Origin: Streptomyces sp. T12
GTDB taxonomy: Bacteria > Actinomycetota > Actinomycetes > Streptomycetales > Streptomycetaceae
DNA: 64,000 bases
Assembly (NCBI RefSeq): GCF_028736035.1
Contig: NZ_CP117866.1
Span: 11,296,782-11,360,781 of the forward strand
Direction of reading: 5' to 3'
The notes beneath the pieces were generated by a model, which made no database searches, was not told the DNA's origin, and worked only from the letters and a program-made list of their open reading frames with translations. The stretch's first letter is position 1. Each line of letters begins with the position of its first letter. Made by a program: the position numbers and the translations under genes. Of the stretch, positions 9,026-18,770 are shown one piece after another.

Positions 9026-9895
9026 ATGAGCCGCTTCGCCGTACGACCTGGCAACAGACCAAGCGGCAGGCGTGGCATCGCCCTGCCCGTCACCGCCGTA
9101 CGTGCCCTTCGTCGCAAGCCCGTTGGTCGTGCGTCCAGCCGTGGTGTCGTGGTGGGGGCCGTCGCCGTTCTGCTGGCGGGTGCCGGCGCCTCGGCCGATG
9201 CCGCCGCCGAGTCCGCGTCCAGTGTCCCGGTGGTCAGCGGTGCCACCGTCAACTCCGGACATGACGTCATCGTGGGTGTCACGCACGATGTGGTGTTCCC
9301 GGTCACGGTCACCGGATCGGATGACTCCGGTCTGTCTTTCGCCGATGTGGATCTGAAGGGGCCGCACGGCGGTTTCTATACCACCGACGCGTTCTGCGAG
9401 ACCGCGACGGCATGCACGACGGTGTTCACCGTCAACGCCCACCCGGCCTCGGGCAGCGACGACCTGGTGGACCTGACCAACGCCAGTGCGGGGACATGGT
9501 CGGTCGACGCCTTGGTCGACGCCAACGACGGCGATTCGGTCTTTGCCCCTGGCGTGGGGGCGTTCGGCCTCAAGCGTGCCGCGCGGCTCACGGTCAACGC
9601 GTCACCAGAACCGGTGGCCAAGGGCGCTCGTATCACCGTCACCGGCAAGCTCGTGCGGGCCAACTGGGACACCTACCGGTATGCGGGATACGCGGGCCAG
9701 GCCGTGAAACTGCAGTTCCGCCCGAAGGGCAGCAGCACCTACACCACTGTGGCCACGGTGAACACCGGCAACACCGGTACTTTGCGCACCACGGTCAAGG
9801 CGGCCAAGGACGGCTACTGGCGTTGGAACTTCACCGGCACCACCACCACTGGCCCGGCCAAGGCCACCGGCGACTACGTCGAAGTACGTCCCTGA
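9026..9895 (+). CDS. secreted protein of unknown function, 289 aa
   Basis: Long twin-basic N-region (RRKPVGRASSRG) followed by a hydrophobic core VVVGAVAVLLAGAGASADA, a probable Sec or Tat signal with cleavage near residue 55. The mature part has beta-sandwich-like segments: a first domain with a Cys pair (FCETATACTTVF) and a second Ig-like domain (ARITVTGKL, VKLQFRPKGSSTY, GYWRWNFTGTTTT). ATG at 9026 is preceded by GGGAGGA. A stand-alone gene followed by a divergent-facing HD gene. Resembles small exported beta-domain proteins common in Streptomyces; role unknown. Confidence 0.75.
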   Translation: MSRFAVRPGNRPSGRRGIALPVTAVRALRRKPVGRASSRGVVVGAVAVLLAGAGASADAAAESASSVPVVSGATVNSGHDVIVGVTHDVVFPVTVTGSDDSGLSFADVDLKGPHGGFYTTDAFCETATACTTVFTVNAHPASGSDDLVDLTNASAGTWSVDALVDANDGDSVFAPGVGAFGLKRAARLTVNASPEPVAKGARITVTGKLVRANWDTYRYAGYAGQAVKLQFRPKGSSTYTTVATVNTGNTGTLRTTVKAAKDGYWRWNFTGTTTTGPAKATGDYVEVRP

Positions 9896-10068
9896 TCCGG
9901 CAAGCACCACCATGAGCAACCGATGCGGCCCGGCCCGGAGGGATCCGGCACCTCGCATCGAACTCCGAAGCGCAGAGCATCAAGTGGGCGTGGCGGCAGG
10001 GGGGCTGTGGAGCACCCGGAGCTGCCATGTGTCCGGGCTCTGCAGGGATCGACCGGCCGCCGGGTGGG

Positions 10069-10671
10069 TCAGGGGTGCACGGGGAACGCTGACTGGAAGG
10101 CCAGGCGACGGTCGGCGTCCGCGCCGAGGCGCGTGAGGAGGTCGTCGACCGCCAGGTACTCCTCCCAGGGCTCCCGCCCTGTCGCGTTGGCCAGCGCCCG
10201 GACGAGTTTGTCCTCGAGGTCGGGTACTCGTTTGTCCTTCCATACCTTGTCTGCCGTGCTGACCAGGAGGTCCTCGGTGGTCACGGCGGGGCCGGCCCAG
10301 CTTCCATGCGTGGCCGCGAACCGGGCCAGGGCCGGTGTGAAGCCATGGTCGAGAAGGAGGTTGCGACCGGCTTCCTCGTGTCGTGAGCCGGGCCCGGTGA
10401 GTTCCTCGGGGTGCAAGGTCTTGCCTATGTCGTGGGTCGCCGCACCGAGGAGTACGGCGTCACGGTCGACGGCCAGGTCCGGGTGGCGGTCCCGCACCCA
10501 GTCGACCAGTTCAACCGCAACGTCGTGAACGGCGCGCAGGTGCGCTGCCAGTCGGGGAGGGGCGCCCAGGGAATGCAGGAGCGCTGCCACCAGGGGCGGC
10601 AGTGGCCGCAGCGGCGGCTCGCCCGGGGCGTCGAGGGCACGAGACAGCAGGTCCGAGGGCATAGAGGTCAT
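10069..10671 (-). CDS. HD-domain phosphohydrolase-like protein, 200 aa
   Basis: Contains the HD-superfamily metal motifs in order: His in LRAVHDVAVELVDW, the HD doublet in LLGAATHDIGKT, a downstream His in GSRHEEAG, and a late Asp in VSTADKVWKDKR. These fit the H...HD...H...D ligand set of metal-dependent phosphohydrolases acting on nucleotides or phosphorylated small molecules. Start taken as the first ATG after the N-terminal shadow, at 10671; the ribosome site is weak and a second ATG at 10662 is equally possible. Substrate not predictable. Neighbours give no functional hint. Confidence 0.75.
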   Translation of the reverse strand: MTSMPSDLLSRALDAPGEPPLRPLPPLVAALLHSLGAPPRLAAHLRAVHDVAVELVDWVRDRHPDLAVDRDAVLLGAATHDIGKTLHPEELTGPGSRHEEAGRNLLLDHGFTPALARFAATHGSWAGPAVTTEDLLVSTADKVWKDKRVPDLEDKLVRALANATGREPWEEYLAVDDLLTRLGADADRRLAFQSAFPVHP

Positions 10672-10888
10672 CGCGGTGACGTTACCGGGCCGAGCGTCCC
10701 GAAGGCGGGGTTCTGAGCGACCCGCGGCCGCGAGATGTGTAGGTGGTTTTCCGCTGTTCCACCCGCTTTCCAGTGCGCTTGCGGGTGCGGCAGCGGTGCG
10801 CCGCTTCAGTGGTTCGCGGGTGCCGGTGATGCCGAGTGAGTGGTCTGTTTGGTCATGTACGCGGGTGAGGGAGGCGCTTGTTGTCCAG

Positions 10889-11410
10889 GGCAGGAGGAGA
10901 GCCCGCTGGACCGGCTGCCGGTGCAGCCGACCCCGGGCGGCTACCTGATGGTGCAGGCCGACGCGGAGATCCGCCGCACCACCGGCCGCCGGCTCGATCG
11001 GGACAACCCCCGACCACGTCGACCTCAACGGCCGGTTCGCCTTCGAAGTCATCCGGGCCTCCGACACCCGTCGGCCTCTTCCAGCTCGAAAACTCTGGCC
11101 AGCAGGAGCTCGTGGGGCGGCTGCAGCCGCGGCACATGCAGGACGTCATCGCCGACATCTCGTTGTTCCGGACCGGCCTCCTCCAGGGCGGCATGCCCGC
11201 GCTGTTCGCCGCCGCGCGGCACGCCGCACCCTGGCACGGCGCCGCATCCCGGCATGGCGCCGCACCCCGCTACCCGCACCCGGACCTGGAGCCGATCCTC
11301 AACGCCACGTACGGAGTGGTGATCTGGCACGAACAGATCATCGCCATCCTGTCGAAGATGACCGGCTGCGACCGCGGCGCCGGCGCCATCGTCAGCTCGC
11401 ATTCCCGGTC
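10889..11410 (+). pseudogene. DNA polymerase III alpha (DnaE-like) fragment
   Basis: The frame from ~11040 gives VGLFQLENSGQQELVGRLQPRHMQDVIADISLFR and then YPHPDLEPILNATYGVVIWHEQIIAILSKMTGC (both split here by description, not contiguous), the conserved block of the C-family polymerase alpha subunit, DnaE2-like in spelling. N- and C-terminal parts of the ~1,100-residue enzyme are absent. The frame changes near 11030, and a partial duplication (CCTGGCACGGCGCCGCA versus CCCGGCATGGCGCCGCA, ~11230-11265) inserts extra residues. A degenerate scrap of a housekeeping-type gene, not functional. Confidence 0.7.
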
Positions 11411-11514
11411 ACCATGTGGTCGCGCGGGACCAGATGATCAATTCCAAGGGGTGAGCGCTGCGAGCCGACGGCTACGATCAGGCGTGAGATGTGGGGGCTT
11501 TGGGAGGGCGGCCT

Positions 11515-12015
11515 GTGGGTGCCATGGCGGGTCTCGGACGTCGGGGATTGCTCGCGCTCGGAGCGGTGACGCTGCTTGCGGCGTGCACGGCGAATTCGAA
11601 GAGCGCAGATGACGCCGAGGTTCGCACCGACCTGGAGCCTCTGGAACGTAGGTTCGCCGGCCTCGGCCCGCTGTCAGGTGCGCACTGGCTCGGCATCGTA
11701 CTTGGCACCGATTCACGGGGGTCCATTCCGGGCCCCACCGATGTGCGCCTCGTGGGAACCGCCCAGCTGAGAGCGGGGACCGTTGCCGCCGTCACGGGGG
11801 CTTCGCAGCATAGCTTTCAGCCAGAGCTGCCAACTCAGCTCCCTGAAAAACTGGCCGAGTTTGTGCCCAAGGATGCACGGTGGGTTCGGAGTGATTCCTT
11901 CGACCACGACATGACGGCCGGGACGTACACCGGCGCGTTCTATCTCGATCCCGGCACGGACACGGTCTACTTCGACACGACCAATCCGAGCGTCCCCGCC
12001 AGCTCCGGACCGTGA
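11515..12015 (+). CDS. lipoprotein of unknown function, 166 aa
   Basis: A clear lipoprotein signal: basic LGRRG, hydrophobic LLALGAVTL, lipobox LAAC, with Cys as the modified residue, so the protein should be anchored on the outer face of the membrane. The mature part is acidic and ends in an aromatic-rich segment (TYTGAFYLDPGTDTVYFD). GTG at 11515 is chosen for GGGAGG seven bases upstream; an ATG at 11524 and one at 11491 are alternatives. It follows a dnaE scrap and precedes an IS remnant. No named family recognised. Confidence 0.7.
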   Translation: MGAMAGLGRRGLLALGAVTLLAACTANSKSADDAEVRTDLEPLERRFAGLGPLSGAHWLGIVLGTDSRGSIPGPTDVRLVGTAQLRAGTVAAVTGASQHSFQPELPTQLPEKLAEFVPKDARWVRSDSFDHDMTAGTYTGAFYLDPGTDTVYFDTTNPSVPASSGP

Positions 12016-12067
12016 TGGTCCCTCGTTCTTCCTGCGGAGCCGCGACGAAGGCGTCCGGAGTCGGTGT

Positions 12068-12809
12068 GTGACGATCGAATTGAACACCCTCGCCACCGGC
12101 CTGTATGTGAGAACCGACGACTTGCTGAGGGCTGCCCCGCAGCTCGCTCCGTGGCGGGGCGAAGATTCGGGATTGCGCCGCGCCGAGTGACGCGGAACTG
12201 GTGCCGCTGGCGGTGGTTCAGGCCCTGTGGGTGGTGGACTCCACCCCCATCGAGTGCGGCCGGTCCCGGGAGACCGCGAAACGGTCCGACTTGGCCGGGC
12301 GGGCCGAGTACGGGAACTGCGCAAGCCGCTCAGGCGACTCCTGGGGCCTGCGCCTACACCTGGTCTGCACCCGTCACGATCTGCCCGTCGCCTTCGGCCT
12401 GGCCGGTGCCAAGACCCCCAAGCGGCGCGGAGTGCTGCTGGACATCCTCACCGCCGAACCGGCCCTGATCGCCGAACGGCCGGGCCAGACCATCATCGCG
12501 GACAAGAAGCACTACGGCCGCGAGTTCGCGCAACAGCTCGCCGACCTTGGAGCCCAACTGCTGCTGCCAGCCCGCAAAGGCGAACTCGAGCGGCCCGGAT
12601 CAACGCTTTTCGAGCCACCGCGGCAACTGATCGAATCGGTCAACCAGACCCTCGAGGCCCAGCTGGGCCTCGAACACCACGGAGGGCGCACCCCCTGGCG
12701 GGGCACCGTCCGAGTCCTCCAACGGTGCCTCGCCCTGACCGGAGCCGTCTGGCACAACGCCCGGACCGATCAACCCGTCCTGCGTTTACTGACCGCCTTC
12801 GATCACTGA
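12068..12809 (+). pseudogene. IS982-like transposase remnant
   Basis: Starts like the family (VTIELNTLATGLYVRTDDLL), hits a stop near 12188, then continues in another frame with LWVVDSTPIECGRSRETAKRSDLAG, here split as LWVVDSTPIECGRS and RETAKRSDLAG. It goes on through ADKKHYGREF and LIESVNQTLEAQLGLE to VLQRCLALTGAVWHN. About 80 residues between the N-terminal block and the first catalytic Asp block are missing, so there is both a frameshift and an internal deletion. Transposition-dead; it abuts a truncated ABC permease gene whose 3' end may have been lost when the element arrived. Confidence 0.75.
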
Positions 12810-12900
12810 TCTCGGACTCAATCATCTGGGTCGGCGGCGGAGAGCGGCGACAGGCGCGCGGACAGTGTCCGCACCAGGGTCATGGTGCTGAGGCTGAACA

Positions 12901-13909
12901 TCAGGAGGTGGTGCCGTAGACGTCCTCGGTCTCGGACATCACCGGCACGGCCAGCAGGTGGCCCGCGAGGATGCCGAGTGCCGTGCCGACCGCCGCCGGG
13001 ATCAGCGCCTGGCCCAGGTAGGCCCGCACGACCTGCGCCGGGGTGAAGCTGATGGCCTTGAGGAGGCCGATCCGGCGCAGCCCCGTACCCACGGTGCCGG
13101 CAACTACGTTGCCCACGATCAGCACCGACATGACCAGGCCCAGGACGCCGAACGCGAGGAGGAACGGGACATACAGCGCGGTGTCGCGCTCGGCGGACGC
13201 CCTGACGGTGAGCCAGGACTGCGTCCCCGTCACTGCCTTGACTCCCGCTGTCACGGCCTTGCGGCCTGCCGAGACCTGTGCGGCGGTGTCGGCGGCGGTG
13301 AAGCGGTAGAGCATCTGGTAGCTGCCGGGGCGTTCGGGCGTGCTGAGCTCAGTGACCTGGGCCGGTGTCACCCACGCGTCGGCGCTCTGGGTGACCGAGC
13401 GAGCAGCGTCGACCACCTTCAAGGTGGGAGCACCGGGCAGGCCAGGGAAGGTGAGTTCAAGACCGAGGGCGGGGAACGGCGAAGCGTCTGTGTTCAGCAC
13501 GATGTCGCCGGGGCCAGTGGCCCAGCGCCCAGCGGCCAGAGTGAGGTCGTCGACCGCTCCATCGGGCTCGCCCCGGCCGACGATGGTCATCGGCCACGCT
13601 TCCGCGCCGTCGTGGATGCGGGGGGGGTGACCGACACCGCGAGGAACGGGCCTGGCGCAGCTGCCACCCCATCGGCGCGCCCGGTTGCCTCCGCCTGCCC
13701 GGCGCTCGTGCGGTCCGCGTCGAACGCGACGGACAGGTGGCGCCGTGCTGCCGGGCGAAGGCGTCGTCGAACGGCGCGCCGGAGACCACCAGCAGCGAGC
13801 CTCCCAGGACGGACGCGGCGGCCGCCGTCATCGCGGTCAGGCCGATCACGAGCGTCTGCACCCGGCGTCGTCCCACGCCCGAGCGCACCACCCGGCCCAG
13901 CGCGCTCAT
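12901..13909 (-). pseudogene. FtsX-type ABC exporter permease, truncated and frameshifted
   Basis: Begins MSALGRVVRSGVGRRRVQTL with a first transmembrane helix (VIGLTAMTAAAASVLGG). It continues into an extracytoplasmic MacB-like domain that changes frame around 13600 (resuming at MTIVGRGEPDGAVDDLTLA) and ends with three helices of an FtsX domain (YVPFLLAFGVLGLVMSVLIV and following). Full-length family members are over 800 residues; this stops after ~330 codons, so the second half is missing. Its start overlaps the ATPase stop by ATGA, showing the original two-gene exporter operon. Confidence 0.75.
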
Positions 13910-14616
13910 CGGGCCATCTCCGCGCTGAAGTCGTGGGCGATCCCGCCGTCGACGATCCGGACCTTGCGGTCGGTGCAGGACCGGGCCAGGGCGAGATCGT
14001 GAGTGACGACGACCAGGGTCTGGCCCTCGGCGTTGAGGTCCCTGAGCAGTCGGCTGACGTCCTGACCTGCGGCCGTGTCGAGTGCGCCGGTGGGTTCGTC
14101 GGCCAGGATCAGCGGCGGCCGGTTCATCAACGCTCTGGCCGGCGCGACGCGCTGGCGTTCACCACCGGACAGGCGCCCCGCGTAGGTGCGGGCGTGCCGG
14201 TCGATGCCGAGGGTTTCGAGGAGTTCCGCCGCCCTGCGATGAGCTTCGTCTCGGGGCGGACCGGCCAGCTGCGTGGGAAGCACGATGTTGTCCGCGACAG
14301 TCAGGTCGTCGAGCAGGTTGAAGAACTGGAAGACCATGCCGATCTCCGATCGTCGGAAGCGTGCCGCCGCGGCCTCGCCCAACTGGTCGACCGTACGCCG
14401 TCCACAGTGACGGTCTCCGTGCCACAGTGACGGTCCCCGTGTCCGGCCGGTCCAGGCCCGCGATCAGATTGAGCACGTGGACTTGCCGCTGCCGGACGGC
14501 CCGAGGATCGCGACGGCCTCACCGGGCCACACGGTCAGCGACGCGTCGCGCAGGGCGGGCGGCCCCTCGTCGTATCTGCGGCTCACGTCGCTCAGGTCGA
14601 TCAACGGCTCGGTCAT
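13906..14616 (-). pseudogene. ABC transporter ATP-binding protein, frameshifted
   Basis: MacB/LolD-type ATPase upstream of the FtsX permease. Start ATG at 14616 has GAGGAG upstream. Walker A (GPSGSGKST) is followed at ~14475 by a missing base, giving ACGTGCTC where ACGCTGCTC is expected, so translation stops. A second shift near 14400 coincides with an imperfect ~21-bp tandem duplication around CCACAGTGACGGT. Downstream the frame is normal: Q-loop region MVFQFFNLLDDL, signature LSGGERQRV, Walker B LILADEPTGALD, H-loop VVVTHD. Either a true pseudogene or an indel-damaged sequence of a real exporter. Confidence 0.8.
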
Positions 14617-14629
14617 GAAGGGCTCCTCG

Positions 14630-15067
14630 GGTCCGCATCTGTGGCGCCCTGGACGCTAAGCGGGCTCCCGCGTCCGGCTCGTGGACGTTGCCGGGGTGCG
14701 GAAATGACACTTTCAGCACAGCAGTACCCTCGGCCCGCTGCCGCACCGGGATGATGACTCCGACGCCCCCGTGCATGACGTTCCCGTCCGTCACGCACTC
14801 CCAGCGCCCCAGCAGCTCTTCCACGACCTGGCCTCTGAGACTCGCAGTGTCCTGTGTCCTGTGTCCGATGTCGCGATGTCCACACGGCGTGGCGGCGCAG
14901 CAGGCGGTGGCCCGGCGCGGTCGAACGACGACCGCTTCAGGGTGATGACCTGCCACCGGCTTGCCATGGCGGCTGAGCGCGATCCGCTCGACACCGTAGG
15001 CCACCCGCCCCATCAACTCGGCCAGCTGAAGCCGCGCCTCGGTGAAGGGCGCTGCCTCGGCATCCAT
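14630..15067 (-). pseudogene. composite remnant: Phd-like antitoxin start joined to aminoglycoside-phosphotransferase-like piece
   Basis: The open frame starts with ARLQLAELMGRVAYGVERIALSRHGKPVAG, matching the N-terminus of Phd/YefM-type antitoxins, then degenerates. Around 14690-14850 the same frame reads VVEELLGRWECVTDGNV and AVLKVSFPHPGNVHEPDA, typical of streptomycin-kinase-like APH proteins. A short direct repeat (TGTCCTG twice at ~14850) and GATGTC repeats lie at the join. Two unrelated gene scraps were fused, so I treat it as debris rather than a gene. Confidence 0.5.
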
Positions 15068-15102
15068 GTCTGCACAGGACTGCAGTTCCGTACGATTCGA
15101 GA

Positions 15103-15131
15103 TTGTACATTCTTTAAAGAACGTACATAAT
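15103..15131 (+). promoter_or_regulatory. promoter with 24-bp palindromic operator, probably leaderless
   Basis: TTGTAC (15103-15108), exactly 17 bases, then CATAAT (15126-15131), seven bases before the ATG at 15139. There is no ribosome site, so the transcript probably starts at or next to the ATG. A palindrome fills the spacer: TGTACATTCTTT / AAAGAACGTACA, 15104-15127, one mismatched pair. A bound repressor would block RNA polymerase. The cognate regulator is not in the adjacent genes. Confidence 0.65.
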
Positions 15132-15138
15132 CGCGATC

Positions 15139-16368
15139 ATGAGTGAGCCACTGCGCCGCAACCGAGGCTTCGTCCTGCTCTGGAGCGCCACCTTGGCCTC
15201 GACGCTGGGCTCCCAGGTCGCCTCCGTCGCCTACCCCCTGCTGGCGCTGGAACTGACCGGTTCGGCCGTCCACGCCGGGCTGATCGGCTCTGCCGCGATG
15301 GTCGCCGGCATCGCGCTGCGCCTGCCGGCGGGCGCCCTGGTTGATCGGTGGGATCGGCGGCGCACGATGCTCAGCTGCGATCTCATGCGAGCCGCTCTTC
15401 TCGCCGCCACCGTTACCGGTTCGCTGCTCGGGTTGCTCGACTGGCGGATGCTGCTGGCCGCGGCTGTGATCAGCGGCGCCTGCGGGGTGTTCTTCCAGCC
15501 GGCGGAGACGACGATGCTACGGCGCGTGGTTCCCGCCGAGCACCTGCCTCAGGCCCTCGCGCACAACGAAGCCCGCCAGTACGGAGCCTCGATCGCCGGT
15601 CCTCCGCTGGGCGGCCTGCTGTTCAACCTGGGGAGAACGGTCCCTCTTGTCGGAGAGCTCCTGGCTTACCTGCTGTCTTTCGCCGCGGTCCTCGCCATCA
15701 AGGACCCGACGCCCGCAGTCCCGGCCGCGGACCGGTCGCGCACGCTCCTGCGCGACATCGCCGAGGGCCTGCGCTGGACCTGGCGGCAGCGGTTCCTGCG
15801 CGTCCTGCTGGTGACGGCCGCGGGCTTCAGCCTGGTGTTCTCCGCGCTGACCTTCACCGCGATCGTCGCCGTCCGGCAGAGTGGCGCCGCACCGGCCGAT
15901 GTCGGCCTGATGATGGCGATCTCCGGCGCCGGAGGCCTGCTGGGTGCGCTGGCCGGCCCCCGGCTGCAGCGGCGCAGCCCGGCGTCGGTCGTCCTGGCGA
16001 TGTTCTGGGTCGCCGCCGCGGCCATTCCCGCGATGGCCGTCGCTCCCACCGCCTGGGCCATCGGACCGCTGCTGGCCTTGGCGTTCTTCCTGGTCCCGGC
16101 GGCCAACGCGATCTTGTACACCTACCAGATGACCATCACGCCCGACCACTTGCAGGGCCGAGTGATCAGCAGCCTCGCCCTCATCGGCAGTGCGGTGACC
16201 CCGGTCGGGCCGCTCGCCTCGGGACTGATCTTGGACCGCTGGGGCGCGACGGCCGCCCTGCTGTCGATCGCGTCCGTCATGGCGGTCGCGGCTTTGGGCG
16301 CCACGTTGAGTCGCACCATCCGGCATCTGCCCCCGCTGGCCGAGGCCGAGGCAGTGGCTGCGCGTTGA
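15139..16368 (+). CDS. MFS transporter (MFS_3-like exporter), 409 aa
   Basis: Intact 12-helix major facilitator of the enterobactin/macrolide-exporter-like group: LLWSATLASTLGSQVASVAY at helix 1, the loop motif DRWDRRRTMLSCDLMRA after helix 2, PAETTMLRRVVPAEHL, and a second half with ITPDHLQGRVISSLALIGS, split here, after helix 8. Normal length. The ATG at 15139 follows a promoter without Shine-Dalgarno sequence, suggesting leaderless translation. Single gene, controlled through the palindrome in its promoter. Substrate unknown; small hydrophobic drugs or siderophores are typical of the group. Confidence 0.88.
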   Translation: MSEPLRRNRGFVLLWSATLASTLGSQVASVAYPLLALELTGSAVHAGLIGSAAMVAGIALRLPAGALVDRWDRRRTMLSCDLMRAALLAATVTGSLLGLLDWRMLLAAAVISGACGVFFQPAETTMLRRVVPAEHLPQALAHNEARQYGASIAGPPLGGLLFNLGRTVPLVGELLAYLLSFAAVLAIKDPTPAVPAADRSRTLLRDIAEGLRWTWRQRFLRVLLVTAAGFSLVFSALTFTAIVAVRQSGAAPADVGLMMAISGAGGLLGALAGPRLQRRSPASVVLAMFWVAAAAIPAMAVAPTAWAIGPLLALAFFLVPAANAILYTYQMTITPDHLQGRVISSLALIGSAVTPVGPLASGLILDRWGATAALLSIASVMAVAALGATLSRTIRHLPPLAEAEAVAAR

Positions 16369-16498
16369 GCGATGCCCTACGAACCATCCTGGATCACGGG
16401 GCGGTCCTCGATAACGAAGCGCCCAACCGACCGCCACTGTCCGGCCGGCGACAGCCTGACCCGCGTCGGGCTGCGGGTCACCTGGAGGTGTTGTGCCG

Positions 16499-17038
16499 TC
16501 AGCCGGTCTCGGCGGCCAGAGAGTTGAAGGCGTCCTGCATGACGAGGTCCGTAGCGCCGGGCCGGTCGACCAGGGTGTCGTACAGGTCGGCCAGCAGCCA
16601 CACCACGAAGCTGTGCGTCACGGCCTCCTTCGCAGGGATGATCCCGAACTGGTCGCGCCAGGCCACCACGTCCATGCCCATCGCGGCGGCCATCAGCACT
16701 CCGGTGACCATCGGCACCTGTGCGGGGTCGGCAAGCTTGAAATCGGGGAGCCTGCGGATCACCGCCGGTATCAGATCACTCAGCGGATCAAGACGCCTCT
16801 CCTCACCCTCCGAACTGTCCTGCCCGATGATGTGGGTGGTCAGCACACCCACCAGGAAGACCGCGCCCCGGGCGACCTCTCCTTGGCCGTATGAGTCCGT
16901 CGCGGCCTTGATCCGCTGCTGCGCCTGTCGGCGGTCCTCCTGCGATGTGCGGTTCTCCAGGATCCGGTACGAGTCCCATGCCGCGCGGACCGCGACGCCT
17001 ACGACTATTCCGTCGCCGACCACTCCGTCGCTGCTCAT
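16499..17038 (-). CDS. hypothetical protein, 179 aa
   Basis: A mostly helical protein with a short glycine/valine-rich start (MSSDGVVGDGIVVGVAVRAA), a charged QEDRRQAQQRIKAATDS helix and a hydrophobic middle (VTGVLMAAAMGMDVVAW). No signal peptide with cleavage site, no catalytic motif and no family I recognise. Codon usage is normal for the replicon. Start ATG at 17038 lacks a strong ribosome site. It converges with the MFS gene across a ~130-base gap. Confidence 0.6.
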   Translation of the reverse strand: MSSDGVVGDGIVVGVAVRAAWDSYRILENRTSQEDRRQAQQRIKAATDSYGQGEVARGAVFLVGVLTTHIIGQDSSEGEERRLDPLSDLIPAVIRRLPDFKLADPAQVPMVTGVLMAAAMGMDVVAWRDQFGIIPAKEAVTHSFVVWLLADLYDTLVDRPGATDLVMQDAFNSLAAETG

Positions 17039-17549
17039 GCGCCGACCCTATTGATTGGGTGGCCGGGCCCGACAGAGTGCACCAGGAACCGGCCAGCCCG
17101 GCAACGGCCCTCGGCTGCGGTGGGTGTGCGGCACGGTGTGAAGTGGTCTGGCCCGTCGCTCTCCCCGTGGTGACGGGCCAGTGCCGTGTCCATCGGCGAG
17201 GGGCATCGCCCTGCCGCTGGGCGGCGGGATTTCTGGTGAGTGTCCAGTGCTATCGGCCGCTCCAGTGGGTGGCGCCGGGTATGGGGGCGGCGATTCAGCG
17301 TCGGAGGTGGGACGGCTGGGCGTGGCGGGCGGGGGGGCGATGTGGCGGTGCCGCGTGCGGCGGCGACCGGGGGTGGGGCTGCCCGCGCGCAAGTGCAGGA
17401 AGCACCGACAACATGCGACAGTTGACGCCCAAGTCTGTCCGGGACAACGGCGTCGACATCCCTGCCTTCCCCGCCGGACTACGGCTGGGCCCAGCCGTAA
17501 CCAGCCTCACCTGCTGCTATTCAGCGAACAAGTTGAGGTACCCGGGAAT
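17039..17549. other. no recognised gene
   Basis: About 510 bases between a hypothetical gene and an APH-like gene. G-rich runs around 17310-17390 create long shadow frames. I see no conserved protein or RNA structure. Confidence 0.4.
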
Positions 17550-18539
17550 TCAGGCATGGACCAGTTCCAGCGCCTGCTTCAGGTTGTACTCGGCGATGCC
17601 CGCCATGAAGGCCCGGTCGGGGAAGTCCCCGTCGAGCAGCCGCAGCGGCCCCGCCGTGAGCGAGAGGCGCTGCGCGAGCATGTACAGCGCGAGCCGGTCC
17701 TCGTCCAACCCGTCCACCCCTAGCGGCCGGTAGGCGTCGTGCAGGCGGATCTGTAGAAACACGTGCTCCCACTCGACATCGAAGTACATCAATCCCTCGA
17801 TATCGATCGCCACGGGGTTCCCGTCCGCGTCCACCAGCACATGGTCGGGCCCCAGTTCGCCGTGCACGACCGCGTACTCCGTGCGCGGCCGCACCGCCGC
17901 CGCCAGGCTCAGCAGCCGTTCCTCCAGCCGGTCGCGGGCGTCCGCGATCCGAGGCTCGCGCGAGGCCGCCTCGGCGAGGTCCCGCAGCGCACGGTCGAGA
18001 ACCACCTCCTCGCACGACGTACCGCGCGACGTTCCTCCTCCGTCGACCACGGCCACCTTGCCGTACGCCGGTGCCCGGTGGCCCCGCATCGCCTCCAGCG
18101 ACTCCGCGAGCCGGGCCATGACCGGAGCAGCTGCGCGCTGGTCGCGCGCGAGCAACTCCTCCAGGCTCTCGCCCGGAAGGTCCTCGACGATCGCAAGATC
18201 GGCCGGGCAGTGGGTGCCCTCGCGGTCGACGAGACGGATCGCCGGGACGCGGACGCCGAGCGCGTCCAGCCGCGCGTGTGCAGCCTCGAACAGATCGAGC
18301 CCGAGGCCGGGTGAGAACGGGTCGGTGAGGTCGTCGTCGCCCTCTGACGCCGGCCAGTAGTTCTCGGCGCCGTCCCACAGGTAGGCGATCGCCGTCGTCG
18401 CATCGTCCATCACCAGGCGGTACACGCCCTTCTTACTGCCGCCCGCGACCCGCTCGACTGCCTCCAACCGCCGCCCGCCGCCCAGCGCGGCCCGCGCTGC
18501 ACCTGCCAACTGCTCCCGCGTCACTGACCTGGGTGCCAC
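17550..18539 (-). CDS. aminoglycoside-phosphotransferase-fold kinase-like protein, 329 aa
   Basis: APH/ChoK-type kinase fold. N-lobe: GGSKKGVYRLVMDDATTAIA, with the nucleotide-binding strand pair. The catalytic loop reads HGELGPDH (226-233) where most members have HGDLHPGN, so Glu stands in for the usual Asp. The metal-binding motif is IDIEG (245-249). Length fits. I chose the GTG at 18539 (VAPRSVTREQL) because homologous proteins I recall begin with PRSVT; a GGAGGAGAGG stretch lies upstream at slightly long spacing. Substrate unknown; members phosphorylate antibiotics, sugars, choline or amino-compounds. Confidence 0.8.
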   Translation of the reverse strand: MAPRSVTREQLAGAARAALGGGRRLEAVERVAGGSKKGVYRLVMDDATTAIAYLWDGAENYWPASEGDDDLTDPFSPGLGLDLFEAAHARLDALGVRVPAIRLVDREGTHCPADLAIVEDLPGESLEELLARDQRAAAPVMARLAESLEAMRGHRAPAYGKVAVVDGGGTSRGTSCEEVVLDRALRDLAEAASREPRIADARDRLEERLLSLAAAVRPRTEYAVVHGELGPDHVLVDADGNPVAIDIEGLMYFDVEWEHVFLQIRLHDAYRPLGVDGLDEDRLALYMLAQRLSLTAGPLRLLDGDFPDRAFMAGIAEYNLKQALELVHA

Positions 18540-18770
18540 GTTCCGAACCGCCTCTCCTCCACGACAACCCGCGCACCCTACGGGAGTATCGGCGTGGGGG
18601 GCGTCGAGACCGAGCAGTTGGTGCGCTGTCCGGTCTGTGGCCGTCGCTTCGCCCTTGGACACGGCCACCGCCGGGATGCTCGCCATCACCGAGTGAACGC
18701 GCCGACGGGATCGAAGCCCCGGTTGCCCCGGTTCCTGTTTCGTCCTCTTCGCGCAATCTCGTTCACACGG

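Noticed and set aside
15348..17054. 568-codon plus-strand frame
   Set aside because: Shadow of the MFS gene in another frame, rich in Arg/Gly/Pro, without motifs.
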